64,000 nucleotides of DNA from Acetobacter sacchari (GTDB lineage: Bacteria > Pseudomonadota > Alphaproteobacteria > Acetobacterales > Acetobacteraceae). Made by a program: the position numbers and the translations under genes. The notes beneath the pieces are model-generated. The model was not told where the DNA came from. It saw nothing but the letters and a program-made list of their open reading frames with translations, and ran no database searches. The stretch is from the NCBI RefSeq assembly GCF_017377715.1, contig NZ_JAFVMF010000009.1, positions 124,001-188,000 of the forward strand, given 5' to 3'. Positions 26,988-35,898 of the stretch are shown in pieces (positions within the stretch are counted from its first letter, which is position 1; every line of letters begins with the position of its first letter).

Positions 26988-28049
26988 CTATGATTTCACG
27001 AATGAAAGAAGCTCGGCGCGGAATCGCTCCGGCATCTCTAAATGCGGCACATGGCCAGCATCTGAGAAAGAGATAAATCGACCATTGCGCAACTCGTTTA
27101 CTGCCTGCTGCGCTGCCGGATGGATCCCCGGCATCGCCGCTCTCGCCGCGGCGGATGCGTAGGATATGAGCGGCGCCGAATGATCCTTCGTTCCCGCAGT
27201 AAGCAGGACAGGCATGGGAAGAGAAGCGTAGAGCGGACGAGTTGGTTCTCGATAAATCATCTGATAGGTGAGCGCCGAAGCGCGGGCGAAGCGATCGAAC
27301 TCACTTGATAGCGTTGTGCGCATTCGCCATGTCACAAAAGGCTCGTATGAGTTCTTGGGCAACAATGGAAAGAAGTGAGCAATGAACGCCCGGTAGCTGG
27401 CGATCGTGTATGCATGCTCGGCCGCAACGAGCGTTTCAGTCTCCTGCGGGGGAATGAAAGCACGGTAATCGACCAGTCCGATCGGGTCTTCGAGCACGAG
27501 TTGCTCAATCCGATCGGGCGCTATACTGGCCATGCGCACGGCGAGTGCGCCGCCGGTCGAGTGCCCGAACAACGTGATGCGGCCAAGCGACAGGGCGTCA
27601 GCCAAAGCCAACGTGTTGCGTGCCAGCGCTTCGAAAGAATAGTCGAGATCGGGTTTGGACGATTTATTGAAGCCTATCTGGTCGGGCACGATCACGCGAA
27701 AGCCGGCGCCTCGCAGCCAGTCGACCGGTCCGCTCCAGTAGCTGCCATCAAAGTTTTTCCCATGTAGCAAGAGGATCGCCCGGCCGTTGGCCCCCGACGT
27801 CGGCGCGAAATCCATATAGGCCATACGCACAGACTGCCCACCCATCACAAGCGGCAGGAAGGACACGGGACCAGGATATGGCCACCCCTCCAACCCGATA
27901 CCAAGGGGCTCTGCGGTTTCGGTTGGAGTTGGCTGAGGAGGCCCCGCCATTGCTCGCCCTGCCGCTGTTGCCAGCGCTGCGGTTGCGAGCGGCAGCGTAA
28001 AGGCGCTTCGTCGGGTCATCGCCGGGAGAGCGTCGAAAGTATCAGGCAT
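26988..28049 (-). CDS. Tat-exported alpha/beta hydrolase
   Basis: A 353-residue hydrolase with a twin-arginine signal (TRRSAFTLPLATAALATAA). The fold shows the oxyanion motif LLLHGKNFDGSYWSG, the nucleophile elbow FGHSTGGALAV and a C-terminal DAGHVPHLEMPERF with the likely His. The ATG at 28049 has a GGAG site and puts the signal at the N-terminus. It follows 4 bases after a broken Old Yellow Enzyme gene. Ester or lactone hydrolysis is a family-level guess. Confidence 0.82.
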   Translation of the reverse strand: MPDTFDALPAMTRRSAFTLPLATAALATAAGRAMAGPPQPTPTETAEPLGIGLEGWPYPGPVSFLPLVMGGQSVRMAYMDFAPTSGANGRAILLLHGKNFDGSYWSGPVDWLRGAGFRVIVPDQIGFNKSSKPDLDYSFEALARNTLALADALSLGRITLFGHSTGGALAVRMASIAPDRIEQLVLEDPIGLVDYRAFIPPQETETLVAAEHAYTIASYRAFIAHFFPLLPKNSYEPFVTWRMRTTLSSEFDRFARASALTYQMIYREPTRPLYASLPMPVLLTAGTKDHSAPLISYASAAARAAMPGIHPAAQQAVNELRNGRFISFSDAGHVPHLEMPERFRAELLSFVKS

Positions 28050-28053
28050 CGTT

Positions 28054-28483
28054 TCATCTCTCCATCGGGTAGGGCGTCGCGGCAGTGACAGGATAATCTG
28101 TGTAGCCCTGCATGCCGCCGCCAAAGAAGCTATCTTCGTCAGGCGCCGAACAGAGGAGATTCCCCCAGAAGGCGTGCAACCAGATCGGGATTGAAGATCC
28201 TGCCCCCGCCGCATGGACCGCTTCGGCTGCCAAGCGCCAACCGGCGACCTGTTCACTGCTGTAGATACCAGAGGCGAAAGAATAGCCCTTGCCCTGAGGG
28301 GAGGTTTGAGCAGTCTCGGTGACGATCAGACCAGCAGACGCCCGCTGCGCATAATGGGTCGCATTCATCGCGCTTGGACTATCGCCAGGCTGGATGCTGC
28401 GCGCGGGTCACCGGCGCCGTCACGATCCGGTTCCGAGGATATTGGCCTCCAATCGAAATCGGTGTGAACAGAAAGGAGGTCAT
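28054..28483 (-). pseudogene. Broken Old Yellow Enzyme (NemA-like) gene
   Basis: From ATG 28481-28483 the minus strand reads MTSFLFTPISIGGQYPRNRI, the typical start of alkene/NAD(P)H-flavin reductases, then meets a stop. A second frame continues with THYAQRASAGLIVTETAQTS and AAEAVHAAG, then jumps to the C-terminal motif SFFGGGMQGYTDYP. About 240 internal residues, including most of the FMN barrel, are missing. Both a frameshift and an internal deletion are present, so no functional enzyme is made. Confidence 0.75.
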
Positions 28484-28587
28484 GGCGTGGGCTCCAACGA
28501 AAATGCACGGAGATTGATTTGAGCTCTTTCCGCTCGCGGCGATATGCGTGAAATTGTGGAGACATTCTCCACCATTCGGAAAGAGTT

Positions 28588-29521
28588 ATGCTGGACGATA
28601 TCAAGGAACTGCGCACCTTCGTCCGTATAGCCGCCGAGGGCAGCCTCTCGGCCGCCGCGCGGGAAATGGGGCTTGCACTCAGCGTCGTGAGTAAGCGGCT
28701 TGCTGCGTTGGAGGCTCGGGTCGAGCACTCGCCTGATGATACGAAGCACACGCAAGCTTTCGCTGACCGACGAGGGCGGCAAGCTTCTGGAACGGGCGCA
28801 GCGTATCCTCGCAGAAGTGAGTGAAGCAGAGGAAATGTTGTCCCATGGTCGGCTCGAGCCACAGGGCCTTCTGAGAGTCAGTGCGCCAATTGCGCTTGGC
28901 CGAATGCACGTGAGCCCGGTCTCCCGGCGGCTTGCCGCAGCCTATCCAAGTATGTCGATTGATCTCCTGCTGACAGACCGCGTCACAGCTGTCATCGACG
29001 AGGGCCTGGATGTCGTCATTCGTATCGGAGGCCCAAGTGATTCAGGTCTTATTGTACGAAAGTTGGCGGACAGCCACCGCGTGGTTGTCGCGTCAAAGGA
29101 CTATCTCGCCGCACGAGGAACACCCACGACGCCAGAAGCTCTCGTGGATCACGATTGCCTACATCAGGGTCATGGCGCCGTATGGAAACTGATCGGTCCT
29201 GACGGTCGTCTCGCGGAAATCGAGGCCAGATCGAGACTTCGTTGTAACAATGGCGAAGTCTGGCGCGATTGGGCGTTGGCTGGCTCAGGCATCGCAATGA
29301 AATCGTGGATCGACGTAGCCGACGATGTACGCGCCGGAAGGCTTATTCACGTTCTGCCCGAATGGAAAAGTCCTCCGGCGCCAATCTGCGCATTGCTACC
29401 GACACGAACCCTCGTCCCCACTCGTGTTCGTGTGTTCCTGGAAAGCATGGCCGATCAGCTTCGCAAGAATGATAGCTTGCAGCCGCTTCAGCCTACTGGA
29501 GCAACTTTCGAAGCGGGATAG
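28588..29521 (+). pseudogene. LysR regulator split by a single-base frameshift
   Basis: The first frame (28588-28824) carries the LysR helix-turn-helix, ELRTFVRIAAEGSLSAAARE. Homology leaves this frame after ALEARVE and continues one frame over as TRLMIRSTRKLSLTDEGGKL and the full effector domain to 29521. One extra C at about 28726 explains the break exactly. It is divergent from the broken Old Yellow Enzyme gene it probably regulated. A sequencing error is possible, but the neighbouring target gene is also dead. Confidence 0.75.
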
Positions 29522-29793
29522 CATCGCGACTTGCGTTCTCCAACACTCACTGGTGTCACTTAGAGATCTACTCGCGCCACTCTATATCCGGGGACAAGAA
29601 AAGCTGACGGGCTCAAAACTCCTTTACGTTGAGTGGACTTCACTAAAAGCGAAGAACTGACCGGAGCCGGAAGCACGTCAACCTACAAACTCAGTATGAT
29701 CGCCCGTTAGCTGACGACGCACCGTCATCACCTGATCGCCCACGCTCGATCCTGCGGCTTAAGCAGCAGGCGCTGTTCGCCAAAGAACGCCCC

Positions 29794-30999
29794 TCAAACA
29801 CGCTCGATCAAAAGCGCGACGCCCTGTCCGACTCCGACGCACATGGTCGCGATCGCACGTCTCAGACCAAGGGTCTCAAGCGCATTAACAGCCGTGAGAG
29901 CCAAACGTGCGCCCGACATTCCCAAAGGATGGCCCAAAGCAATTGCTCCACCATTCGGATTGACGTGAGCGGCGTCGTCCGGGAGGCCAAGTTGACGCAG
30001 CACTGCGAGGGACTGACTGGCAAACGCCTCGTTCAATTCGAAAATATCAATGTCTGCAAGCGACAGGCATGTCCGCGCGAGAAGCTTTGCCACTGCGGGC
30101 GCGGGACCAATGCCCATGACACCCGGCTCAACTCCTGCGGTCGCCATGGCGACGACACGCGCTCGCGGCGTAAGGCCGTGGCGTGAGGCGCCCTTCTCGC
30201 TTGCAAGCACCAGCGCTGCCGCGCCATCGTTAACGCCGGAGGCGTTGCCTGCCGTCACCGTACCGCCCTCAGCCTTGAATGGAGCGCGAAGTTTTTTCAG
30301 CGCCTCAAGCGTCGTGTCCGCTCGTGGGTGCTCATCTTGTGAAACAACGCTCTCCGCTTTTCGTGTTTTAACGGTTATTGGCGTAATTTCTTTTGCGAAG
30401 AACCCATTGGCCTGAGCTTTGGCGGCGCGTTGTTGTGAGTTAAACGCGAACAAATCCTGATCCGCTCGCGAAATGCTATACCGTTCTGCGACATTTTCTC
30501 CCGTTTCCGGCATGGAATCCACGCCCCAGGCGGCCTTCATGGCGGGATTGACGAAACGCCAGCCAATCGTCGTGTCGAACATCTCTGCCTTGCGGCTGAA
30601 CGCTTCGCTCGCTTTGCCCATCACAAAGGGAGCGCGGGTCATGCTTTCAACGCCGCCGGCCAGCAAAAGCTCGCCCTCATCCGAACGGATCATTCTTGCC
30701 GCAGTGCCGACTGCATCAAGTCCGGAACCGCAGAGGCGATTGATGGTCGAACCCGGTGTCGTGACAGGATATCCGGCGAGGAGAACGGCCATGCGTGCGA
30801 CGTCACGATTATCTTCGCCGGCCTGATTGGCGCAGCCAAGATAGCAATCATCCACAGCATCCCAGTCAACGGACGTGTTGCGTTCACGCAGGACACGCAG
30901 CGGATGCGCAGCGAGATCATCCGCACGGACATCCTTCAGCGCGCCGCCAAAGCGACCGATTGGCGTCCGAGTAAAGTCGCAGATAAATGCCTCAGGCAT
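29794..30999 (-). CDS. pcaF: 3-oxoadipyl-CoA thiolase
   Basis: A 401-residue thiolase that cleaves 3-oxoadipyl-CoA with CoA to succinyl-CoA and acetyl-CoA, the last step of the beta-ketoadipate pathway. Catalytic motifs are INRLCGSGLDAVG (nucleophilic Cys about 90), NPNGGAIALGHPLGMSG and TMCVGVGQG. ATG at 30999 gives the standard MPEAFICDFTRTPIGRFGG start. It follows pcaJ by a single base, so it belongs to pcaIJF. Specificity for the oxoadipyl thioester rests on that context. Confidence 0.93.
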   Translation of the reverse strand: MPEAFICDFTRTPIGRFGGALKDVRADDLAAHPLRVLRERNTSVDWDAVDDCYLGCANQAGEDNRDVARMAVLLAGYPVTTPGSTINRLCGSGLDAVGTAARMIRSDEGELLLAGGVESMTRAPFVMGKASEAFSRKAEMFDTTIGWRFVNPAMKAAWGVDSMPETGENVAERYSISRADQDLFAFNSQQRAAKAQANGFFAKEITPITVKTRKAESVVSQDEHPRADTTLEALKKLRAPFKAEGGTVTAGNASGVNDGAAALVLASEKGASRHGLTPRARVVAMATAGVEPGVMGIGPAPAVAKLLARTCLSLADIDIFELNEAFASQSLAVLRQLGLPDDAAHVNPNGGAIALGHPLGMSGARLALTAVNALETLGLRRAIATMCVGVGQGVALLIERV

Positions 31000-31000
31000 A

Positions 31001-31654
31001 TCAGTTCTCTTTCCTGTGCAGCACTGCGCCAGTTTGCGCCTGCAATGCCTCAAAACTCAGGCCGGGGACAATTTCGGCCACCTCAAACCCTCGTGACGTC
31101 ACATCAATGACCGCAAGGTTGGTGTAGATGCGGTCTACGACGCCCGGCGCTGTCAGCGGGTAAGAGCAATGGCTCACCAGCTTGGGGGCGCCATCCTTCG
31201 TGGTATGCTCTGTCACAACCCATATCCGTTTGGCGCCCACGGCAAGATCCATCGCACCGCCCACAGCAGGCGCCGCGTCTTCGGCGGATGTAGCCCAGTT
31301 CGCGAGATCTCCATTTTCCGCCACCTCGAACGCGCCGAGGATACACAGATCGATATGCCCGCCACGAATCATCGCGAAACTGTCTGCGTGATGAAACAGC
31401 GAAGCGCCATCAAGCAAGGTGACATTCTGCTTGCCTGCGTTGATCACCCACGGATCAATGTCCTCTGGAGCCGGAGAAGGCCCCATACCCAGAATGCCAT
31501 TTTCCGAATGAAGGATAACTTCCCGATCTATCGGCAGGCAATCTGCAACGAGGGTCGGAATCCCGATTCCAAGATTGCAGACCCAGCCTTCCGGGATGTC
31601 GTGCGCGACGCGCGCGGCCATTGCGCGACGGGAAAGAGGCGTAAATTCGGACAT
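31001..31654 (-). CDS. pcaJ: 3-oxoadipate CoA-transferase subunit B
   Basis: A 217-residue beta subunit of the class I CoA-transferase that activates 3-oxoadipate with succinyl-CoA. The catalytic Glu is in the motif LHSENGILGMGPSP, and LGIGIPTLVADCLP and GGAMDLAVGAKRIWVV are typical. It lies 27 bases after pcaI and one base before pcaF. Confidence 0.95.
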   Translation of the reverse strand: MSEFTPLSRRAMAARVAHDIPEGWVCNLGIGIPTLVADCLPIDREVILHSENGILGMGPSPAPEDIDPWVINAGKQNVTLLDGASLFHHADSFAMIRGGHIDLCILGAFEVAENGDLANWATSAEDAAPAVGGAMDLAVGAKRIWVVTEHTTKDGAPKLVSHCSYPLTAPGVVDRIYTNLAVIDVTSRGFEVAEIVPGLSFEALQAQTGAVLHRKEN

Positions 31655-31681
31655 GCGACTTTTCCTTGAGATTACTCTCTA

Positions 31682-32359
31682 TCAAACCGGAATATTGCTT
31701 TGAAATGGCACGACACGACTGACGAAGAGGCCCGGCGTCACGACGTTTTCCGGAAGGATTTCGCCCAATTCGACAATTTTTCTTGCAAGCACGATTGTCG
31801 TCTTCGCGGCGGTGGCCATGATCGCGTTGAAATTCCGACCGCTGCCGCGATAGTCGCAGTTGCCCCAGCGATCGACACGCCACGCTTCGACCAGGGCGAC
31901 GTCGGCCGGAAGCCAACGCTCCATCAGGTAGGTCTTACCGTCAAATTCACGGGTTTCTTTTCCTTCCGCAATCTTGGTGCCGACACCCGTCGCCGTGTAA
32001 AATGCAGGAATTCCGGCGCCCGCCGCCCGAATGCGTTCAGCCAGGGTTCCCTGAGGAACAATTTCCAACTCCAGTTTTCCAGCCTTGAACAAATCTTCAA
32101 ACACGACCGATCCGGCAGAACGCGGAAAGGAGCATATGATTTTTCGCACTCGACCGGCTTCCATCAGTTTCGCAAGACCAACATGGCCGCTACCAGCGTT
32201 ATTCGCGACGATAACGAGTTCACGAGCGCCCTGTTCAATCAGGCCTTCGATCAGAGAGTCAGGCTGCCCGACAGAGCCGAAGCCACCGACCATCACTGTC
32301 GATCCATCCTGGATGCCTTCCAGCCCTTCGGCGATATCACGTACCCGTTTGTCGATCAT
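31682..32359 (-). CDS. pcaI: 3-oxoadipate CoA-transferase subunit A
   Basis: A 225-residue alpha subunit, partner of PcaJ. It shows the CoA-binding glycine motif VMVGGFGSVGQPDSLI and FPRSAGSVVFEDLFKAGKL. ATG at 32359 has a GGAG site and matches family length. It is the first gene of pcaIJF. An operator-like triple repeat begins 38 bases upstream, in the spacer that separates it from its IclR-type regulator gene. Confidence 0.94.
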   Translation of the reverse strand: MIDKRVRDIAEGLEGIQDGSTVMVGGFGSVGQPDSLIEGLIEQGARELVIVANNAGSGHVGLAKLMEAGRVRKIICSFPRSAGSVVFEDLFKAGKLELEIVPQGTLAERIRAAGAGIPAFYTATGVGTKIAEGKETREFDGKTYLMERWLPADVALVEAWRVDRWGNCDYRGSGRNFNAIMATAAKTTIVLARKIVELGEILPENVVTPGLFVSRVVPFQSNIPV

Positions 32360-32396
32360 ATTTTCTCTCCTGCATGCACAACGAGATGCCACAGAA

Positions 32397-32434
32397 ATGT
32401 GCGTATGGCGCACATAAATCCGCTATACGCACAT
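32397..32434. promoter_or_regulatory. Three-repeat PcaR/PcaU-like operator of pcaIJF
   Basis: The 7-base element CGCACAT occurs inverted at 32397-32403 (ATGTGCG) and direct at 32409-32415 and 32428-32434. The outer pair extends to exact 10-base arms ATGTGCGTAT and ATACGCACAT. A palindrome plus a third direct repeat is the published design of PcaU sites in Acinetobacter. The motif lies just upstream of pcaI and next to the pcaR-like gene. Confidence 0.7.
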
Positions 32435-32553
32435 ACTCTGCTCGAATCAAAAGGATGCAAGTAAAAAAAACGGGATCATACCGCGTTGTAAGCGGATAGG
32501 TCTGTTCACCGCCCATCCGAAAATCGTTTGGGCAGAACAGAAATATTAGTCGA

Positions 32554-33345
32554 TCAATAAAAAGCCGGCGCTATGATATCGGCAGCCTGTTTCAGGGCCG
32601 GGAGGAAAACCTTTTCCAAATCATCCCGGCTCGTCCGGTGGCTCTGTGTGCCTACATTCAGCGCCGCGACTACCTGTCCCCCTTGCCGCCTTATCGGGAC
32701 GGCGAGAGAACGAAGACCGGGCTCGAGTTCCTCGTCGAGAATGCTGTAGCCATCCTCGGCCACGCGCCGAAGTTCCTGCATCAACAGAGTACGATCTGTT
32801 TTGGTCGTCGCTGTCCTTTGCGCGAGAACGGGAGGGATCAAGCAAGCCCAGTCTGCGGGAGGCAAATCGGCAAGCAGGACTCGCCCCAGCGAGGTGCACC
32901 AGGCGGGCAAGCGCGTGCCGGGTCCCAGATTGAGCGAGACGATCCGACGGGCCTCCGCCCGCGCCAGATAGATAATGTCGGAACCCGAGAGCACCGCAAC
33001 CGAGAAACTCTCGTCAAAGCGGTTACTCAGTTCATCCAAAACAGGCTGCACATTGCGCGTGAGCGGCGCCGAAATCATTGGCGCCGCGAGGGCCAGAACT
33101 TTGGGGGTTAGGGAGAACAAACGCCCATCACTGACCAGATACCCTTTCGCAACGAGTGTCAGCAAGGAGCGTCTCGCGCTGGCGCGTGTCGTATCAGTAC
33201 GACGCGCCACTTCAGCAAGGGTCAGCCCTTCGGAGGCGTCGGCGCAAGTGAGCAGAACATCCAGGCCGCGGGCCAGGGCATCGACAAAGTCACGACTTGC
33301 CTTGTCAGTCCTATTTTTCAACGGCATGCTTCTGATAGTTTCCAT
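32554..33345 (-). CDS. pcaR: PcaR/PcaU-type IclR regulator
   Basis: A 263-residue IclR-family protein close to PcaR/PcaU, activators of beta-ketoadipate genes. The helix-turn-helix is LTLAEVARRTDTTRASARRS. Effector-domain hallmarks are LNLGPGTRLPAWCTSLGRVL and LRSLAVPIRRQGGQVVAALN, common to this subfamily. It is upstream of and co-directional with pcaIJF, separated by 194 bases containing the operator. The start could instead be ATG at 33327. Confidence 0.87.
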   Translation of the reverse strand: METIRSMPLKNRTDKASRDFVDALARGLDVLLTCADASEGLTLAEVARRTDTTRASARRSLLTLVAKGYLVSDGRLFSLTPKVLALAAPMISAPLTRNVQPVLDELSNRFDESFSVAVLSGSDIIYLARAEARRIVSLNLGPGTRLPAWCTSLGRVLLADLPPADWACLIPPVLAQRTATTKTDRTLLMQELRRVAEDGYSILDEELEPGLRSLAVPIRRQGGQVVAALNVGTQSHRTSRDDLEKVFLPALKQAADIIAPAFY

Positions 33346-33360
33346 GGAACGAGGTGAAAT

Positions 33361-34317
33361 TCACGTAAATGCCGGACCAGTTCCAGCCAGCGTCTGTATC
33401 CCGTCGGGGATGGGATAACCCAGATCGGAATATATCTCCTTGATCGTATGCGCCATCACGACGAGTTCGGGAGACTGATCTCCTGAACGATAGCTCATGA
33501 TGATGGGAGAAGACGCCTCTTCCACCAACTCGCGATAGCAGACGCCGTCCATCTGAGACCGGCGAACGGACTCGGGCACAATGCAAATTCCCTCCTCAGC
33601 CGCAACCAATCCGATCGCGCTCTGAAGTTCGCGTGCTTCGTGAGCTACGCGTGGGACCAGATCGTGGTCATGAAACACGGCCAAAACCTGATCAGCGTAG
33701 CTCGGACGTGGAAATCTTGGATATGCAATCAGTGGCAGCCTCGCCAGTTCCTGAAGCGAAACGCGCGCATCAGGGTCTTCAGGTGCGTGTAGTTCAGGCA
33801 TGGCGACAACCAGCCGTTCTTCGCGCAGCACAATACGTCGGATCGCGCTATCTTCGACACGAATGCGCCCGAAACCGATGTCGATCCGCCCTTCCTTCAG
33901 CGCCGCCACCTGATCAAGGGTCACCAATTCGGACATGGTTAATTCAACACTTTGTGCGCGCCGTCGAAACCCACGAATGAGCGTAGGCAAGCGCGCGAAC
34001 ATGGTTGATGAGACGAAACCCAAGGCAAAATGGCGCTTTTCGGCTCCAATTGCACGCGACAGCACTTCCTGCATCGTGTTTAGTTGACCAAGAAGGCGCT
34101 GGGCTTGCTCATAAACGAGCCAACCGACCGACGTCAGACTAAGCGGCCTCTGGGAACGGTCAATCAGCAACGCTCCGATTTCTGCTTCAAGTTGTTGAAT
34201 TTGCCTGCTTAGTGGCGGTTGGGCGATATGCAGCCTTTCCGCTGCGCGAGTGAAATTGCGCTCCTCGGCAACTGTCACGAATGACCGCAAAACACGTAAA
34301 TCCACCACGTCCTCCAT
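33361..34317 (-). CDS. CatM/CatR/BenM-like LysR regulator
   Basis: A 318-residue LysR-type regulator beginning DLRVLRSFVTVAEERNFTRA then AERLHIAQPPLSRQIQQLEA, the N-terminus characteristic of CatR/BenM proteins, which respond to cis,cis-muconate (and benzoate for BenM). It is divergent from catB. The ATG at 34317 overlaps an ATAC-N7-GTAT sequence, the binding consensus of this group. It most likely activates the catB-to-pcaD operon and represses itself. Confidence 0.88.
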   Translation of the reverse strand: MEDVVDLRVLRSFVTVAEERNFTRAAERLHIAQPPLSRQIQQLEAEIGALLIDRSQRPLSLTSVGWLVYEQAQRLLGQLNTMQEVLSRAIGAEKRHFALGFVSSTMFARLPTLIRGFRRRAQSVELTMSELVTLDQVAALKEGRIDIGFGRIRVEDSAIRRIVLREERLVVAMPELHAPEDPDARVSLQELARLPLIAYPRFPRPSYADQVLAVFHDHDLVPRVAHEARELQSAIGLVAAEEGICIVPESVRRSQMDGVCYRELVEEASSPIIMSYRSGDQSPELVVMAHTIKEIYSDLGYPIPDGIQTLAGTGPAFT

Positions 34318-34330
34318 ACTCTTTCGGTAT
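34316..34330. promoter_or_regulatory. ATAC-N7-GTAT site between the LysR gene and catB
   Basis: The exact sequence ATACTCTTTCGGTAT matches the CatM/BenM consensus ATAC-N7-GTAT. It overlaps the LysR start codon and lies about 86 bases upstream of catB. Presence of a consensus element for the very regulator family encoded next door supports both calls; binding is inferred. Confidence 0.7.
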
Positions 34331-34415
34331 GTAATTGAGACCATAATAGTCTTGGGCGATCCTGTGAGCGAGGCATAACGTCGGCTCAGTCAAAATATCA
34401 AGCGGGCATGATCCT

Positions 34416-35543
34416 GTGACAGTCCACATCAAACATGCTGAAGTTATCATTCTTGATGTGCCCACGATCCGACCTCACGTCCTGTCGATGGCCACGATGC
34501 GCAGTCAGACGATTGTGCTGCTACGGCTCCGTGGCGCCGACGGTATTGAGGGGATTGGTGAAGGCACGACCATCGGCGGCCTGAGCTACGGCCCGGAAAG
34601 TCCGGAAAGCATCAAAGGCGCACTGGAAACCTACATTCTCCCGCTTCTCGAGAACCATGACATCAGCCAAATAGGTAAGGTCATGGAGCACGTTGAGCAC
34701 CATGTTTCAGGCAACCATATTGCGAAATGCGCTCTCGAGACCGCGCTATTCGACGCCGCGGGCAAGCGTTTGGGCGTGCCCGTTTCTGACTTGATTGGCG
34801 GTGGGCGTGTGCGTGACACACTACCGGTAGCGTGGACGCTGGCCAGTGGCGACACCTCCCGCGATATCGCAGAAGCCGAAGCAATGCTGGAGGCAAAGCG
34901 ACATCGCATTTTCAAGCTAAAGATCGGAAAGCGCTCGGTTCGCGACGATGTCAGGCATGTAGCGACAATCAAAAAGGCGCTAGGCGACTCGGCAAGTGTC
35001 CGCGTTGACGTTAATCAGGCCTGGAACGAAGCTTCGGCCGATCTCGGAATGGCGCTTCTGGCCGACGCAGGTATCGATCTTGTTGAGCAACCTGTTCCAC
35101 GACATGCCCTGCCAGCGATGATGCGCCTTACCGCGCGGCATACGATCCCTCTGATGGCGGATGAAGCCTTGAATGGTCCTGTTTCCGCCTTTGCCGTCGC
35201 CTCCACAGCGGGCGCGCGGGTTTTCGCCCTGAAAATCGCTCAGTCCGGCGGCTTGCAAGCTGCGCGAGACGTCGCGGGTATCGCCATAGCGGCCGGTATT
35301 GGCCTCTACGGAGGAACCATGCTCGAAGCAGGAGTCGGCACCGCAGCTTCCGCTCACGTCTTTGCAACTCTTCAGTCTCTTGAGTGGGGCACCGAACTGT
35401 TCGGACCGCTTCTGCTTACCGAAGAAATTCTTGAGAATCCTCTACAGTATTCGGAGTTCTGCCTCTCCGTTCCGACAGGTCCCGGTCTCGGAGTTTCTCT
35501 TGATGAACGCGCCATCGCGCGCTTTAGACGTAACAATCAGTGA
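34416..35543 (+). CDS. catB: Muconate cycloisomerase
   Basis: A 375-residue enolase-superfamily enzyme that lactonises cis,cis-muconate to muconolactone. Motifs are FKLKIGKRSVRDDV (catalytic Lys), VRVDVNQAWNE (metal Asp), LVEQPVPRH (metal Glu), ADEALNG (metal residue) and ALKIAQSGG (acid/base Lys). The start is GTG at 34416; the only nearby ATG in another frame is blocked by a stop. It is the first gene of a nine-cistron-like block ending in pcaD. Confidence 0.94.
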   Translation: MTVHIKHAEVIILDVPTIRPHVLSMATMRSQTIVLLRLRGADGIEGIGEGTTIGGLSYGPESPESIKGALETYILPLLENHDISQIGKVMEHVEHHVSGNHIAKCALETALFDAAGKRLGVPVSDLIGGGRVRDTLPVAWTLASGDTSRDIAEAEAMLEAKRHRIFKLKIGKRSVRDDVRHVATIKKALGDSASVRVDVNQAWNEASADLGMALLADAGIDLVEQPVPRHALPAMMRLTARHTIPLMADEALNGPVSAFAVASTAGARVFALKIAQSGGLQAARDVAGIAIAAGIGLYGGTMLEAGVGTAASAHVFATLQSLEWGTELFGPLLLTEEILENPLQYSEFCLSVPTGPGLGVSLDERAIARFRRNNQ

Positions 35544-35553
35544 GGGCCAACAA

Positions 35554-35844
35554 ATGCTCTTTATGGTGGAAATGGACCTTTCAGTCCCATTAACGTTCGA
35601 TCAGAAAGAATTCGAACGTCTTAAGCTAACAGAAAAAAACCACTTCCAGGAATTGCAGCGTTCCGGAAAGTGGCGACATATCTGGCGCGTAACTGGTCAC
35701 TACGCAAATGTGAGCATTTTCGATGTTGATAATAATGCAGAACTTCACGACCTTCTCACAGGTTTGCCGCTTTATCCATTTATGACCATCAAGGTAACAC
35801 CACTGAATCGCCACCCATCTTCATTACACGATGATGATCGTTAA
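35554..35844 (+). CDS. catC: Muconolactone delta-isomerase
   Basis: A 96-residue CatC that isomerises muconolactone to 3-oxoadipate enol-lactone. It begins MLFMVEMDLSVPLTFDQ and has KWRHIWRVTGHYANVSIFDV and LLTGLPLYPFM, all typical. The ATG at 35554 follows a GAGGG element and lies 10 bases after catB. Length is standard for the decameric family. Confidence 0.96.
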   Translation: MLFMVEMDLSVPLTFDQKEFERLKLTEKNHFQELQRSGKWRHIWRVTGHYANVSIFDVDNNAELHDLLTGLPLYPFMTIKVTPLNRHPSSLHDDDR

Positions 35845-35898
35845 AATATATCTTCGCAAATAAAAATCACAAAAATTGAACAATAACAAAAAAAGGGC

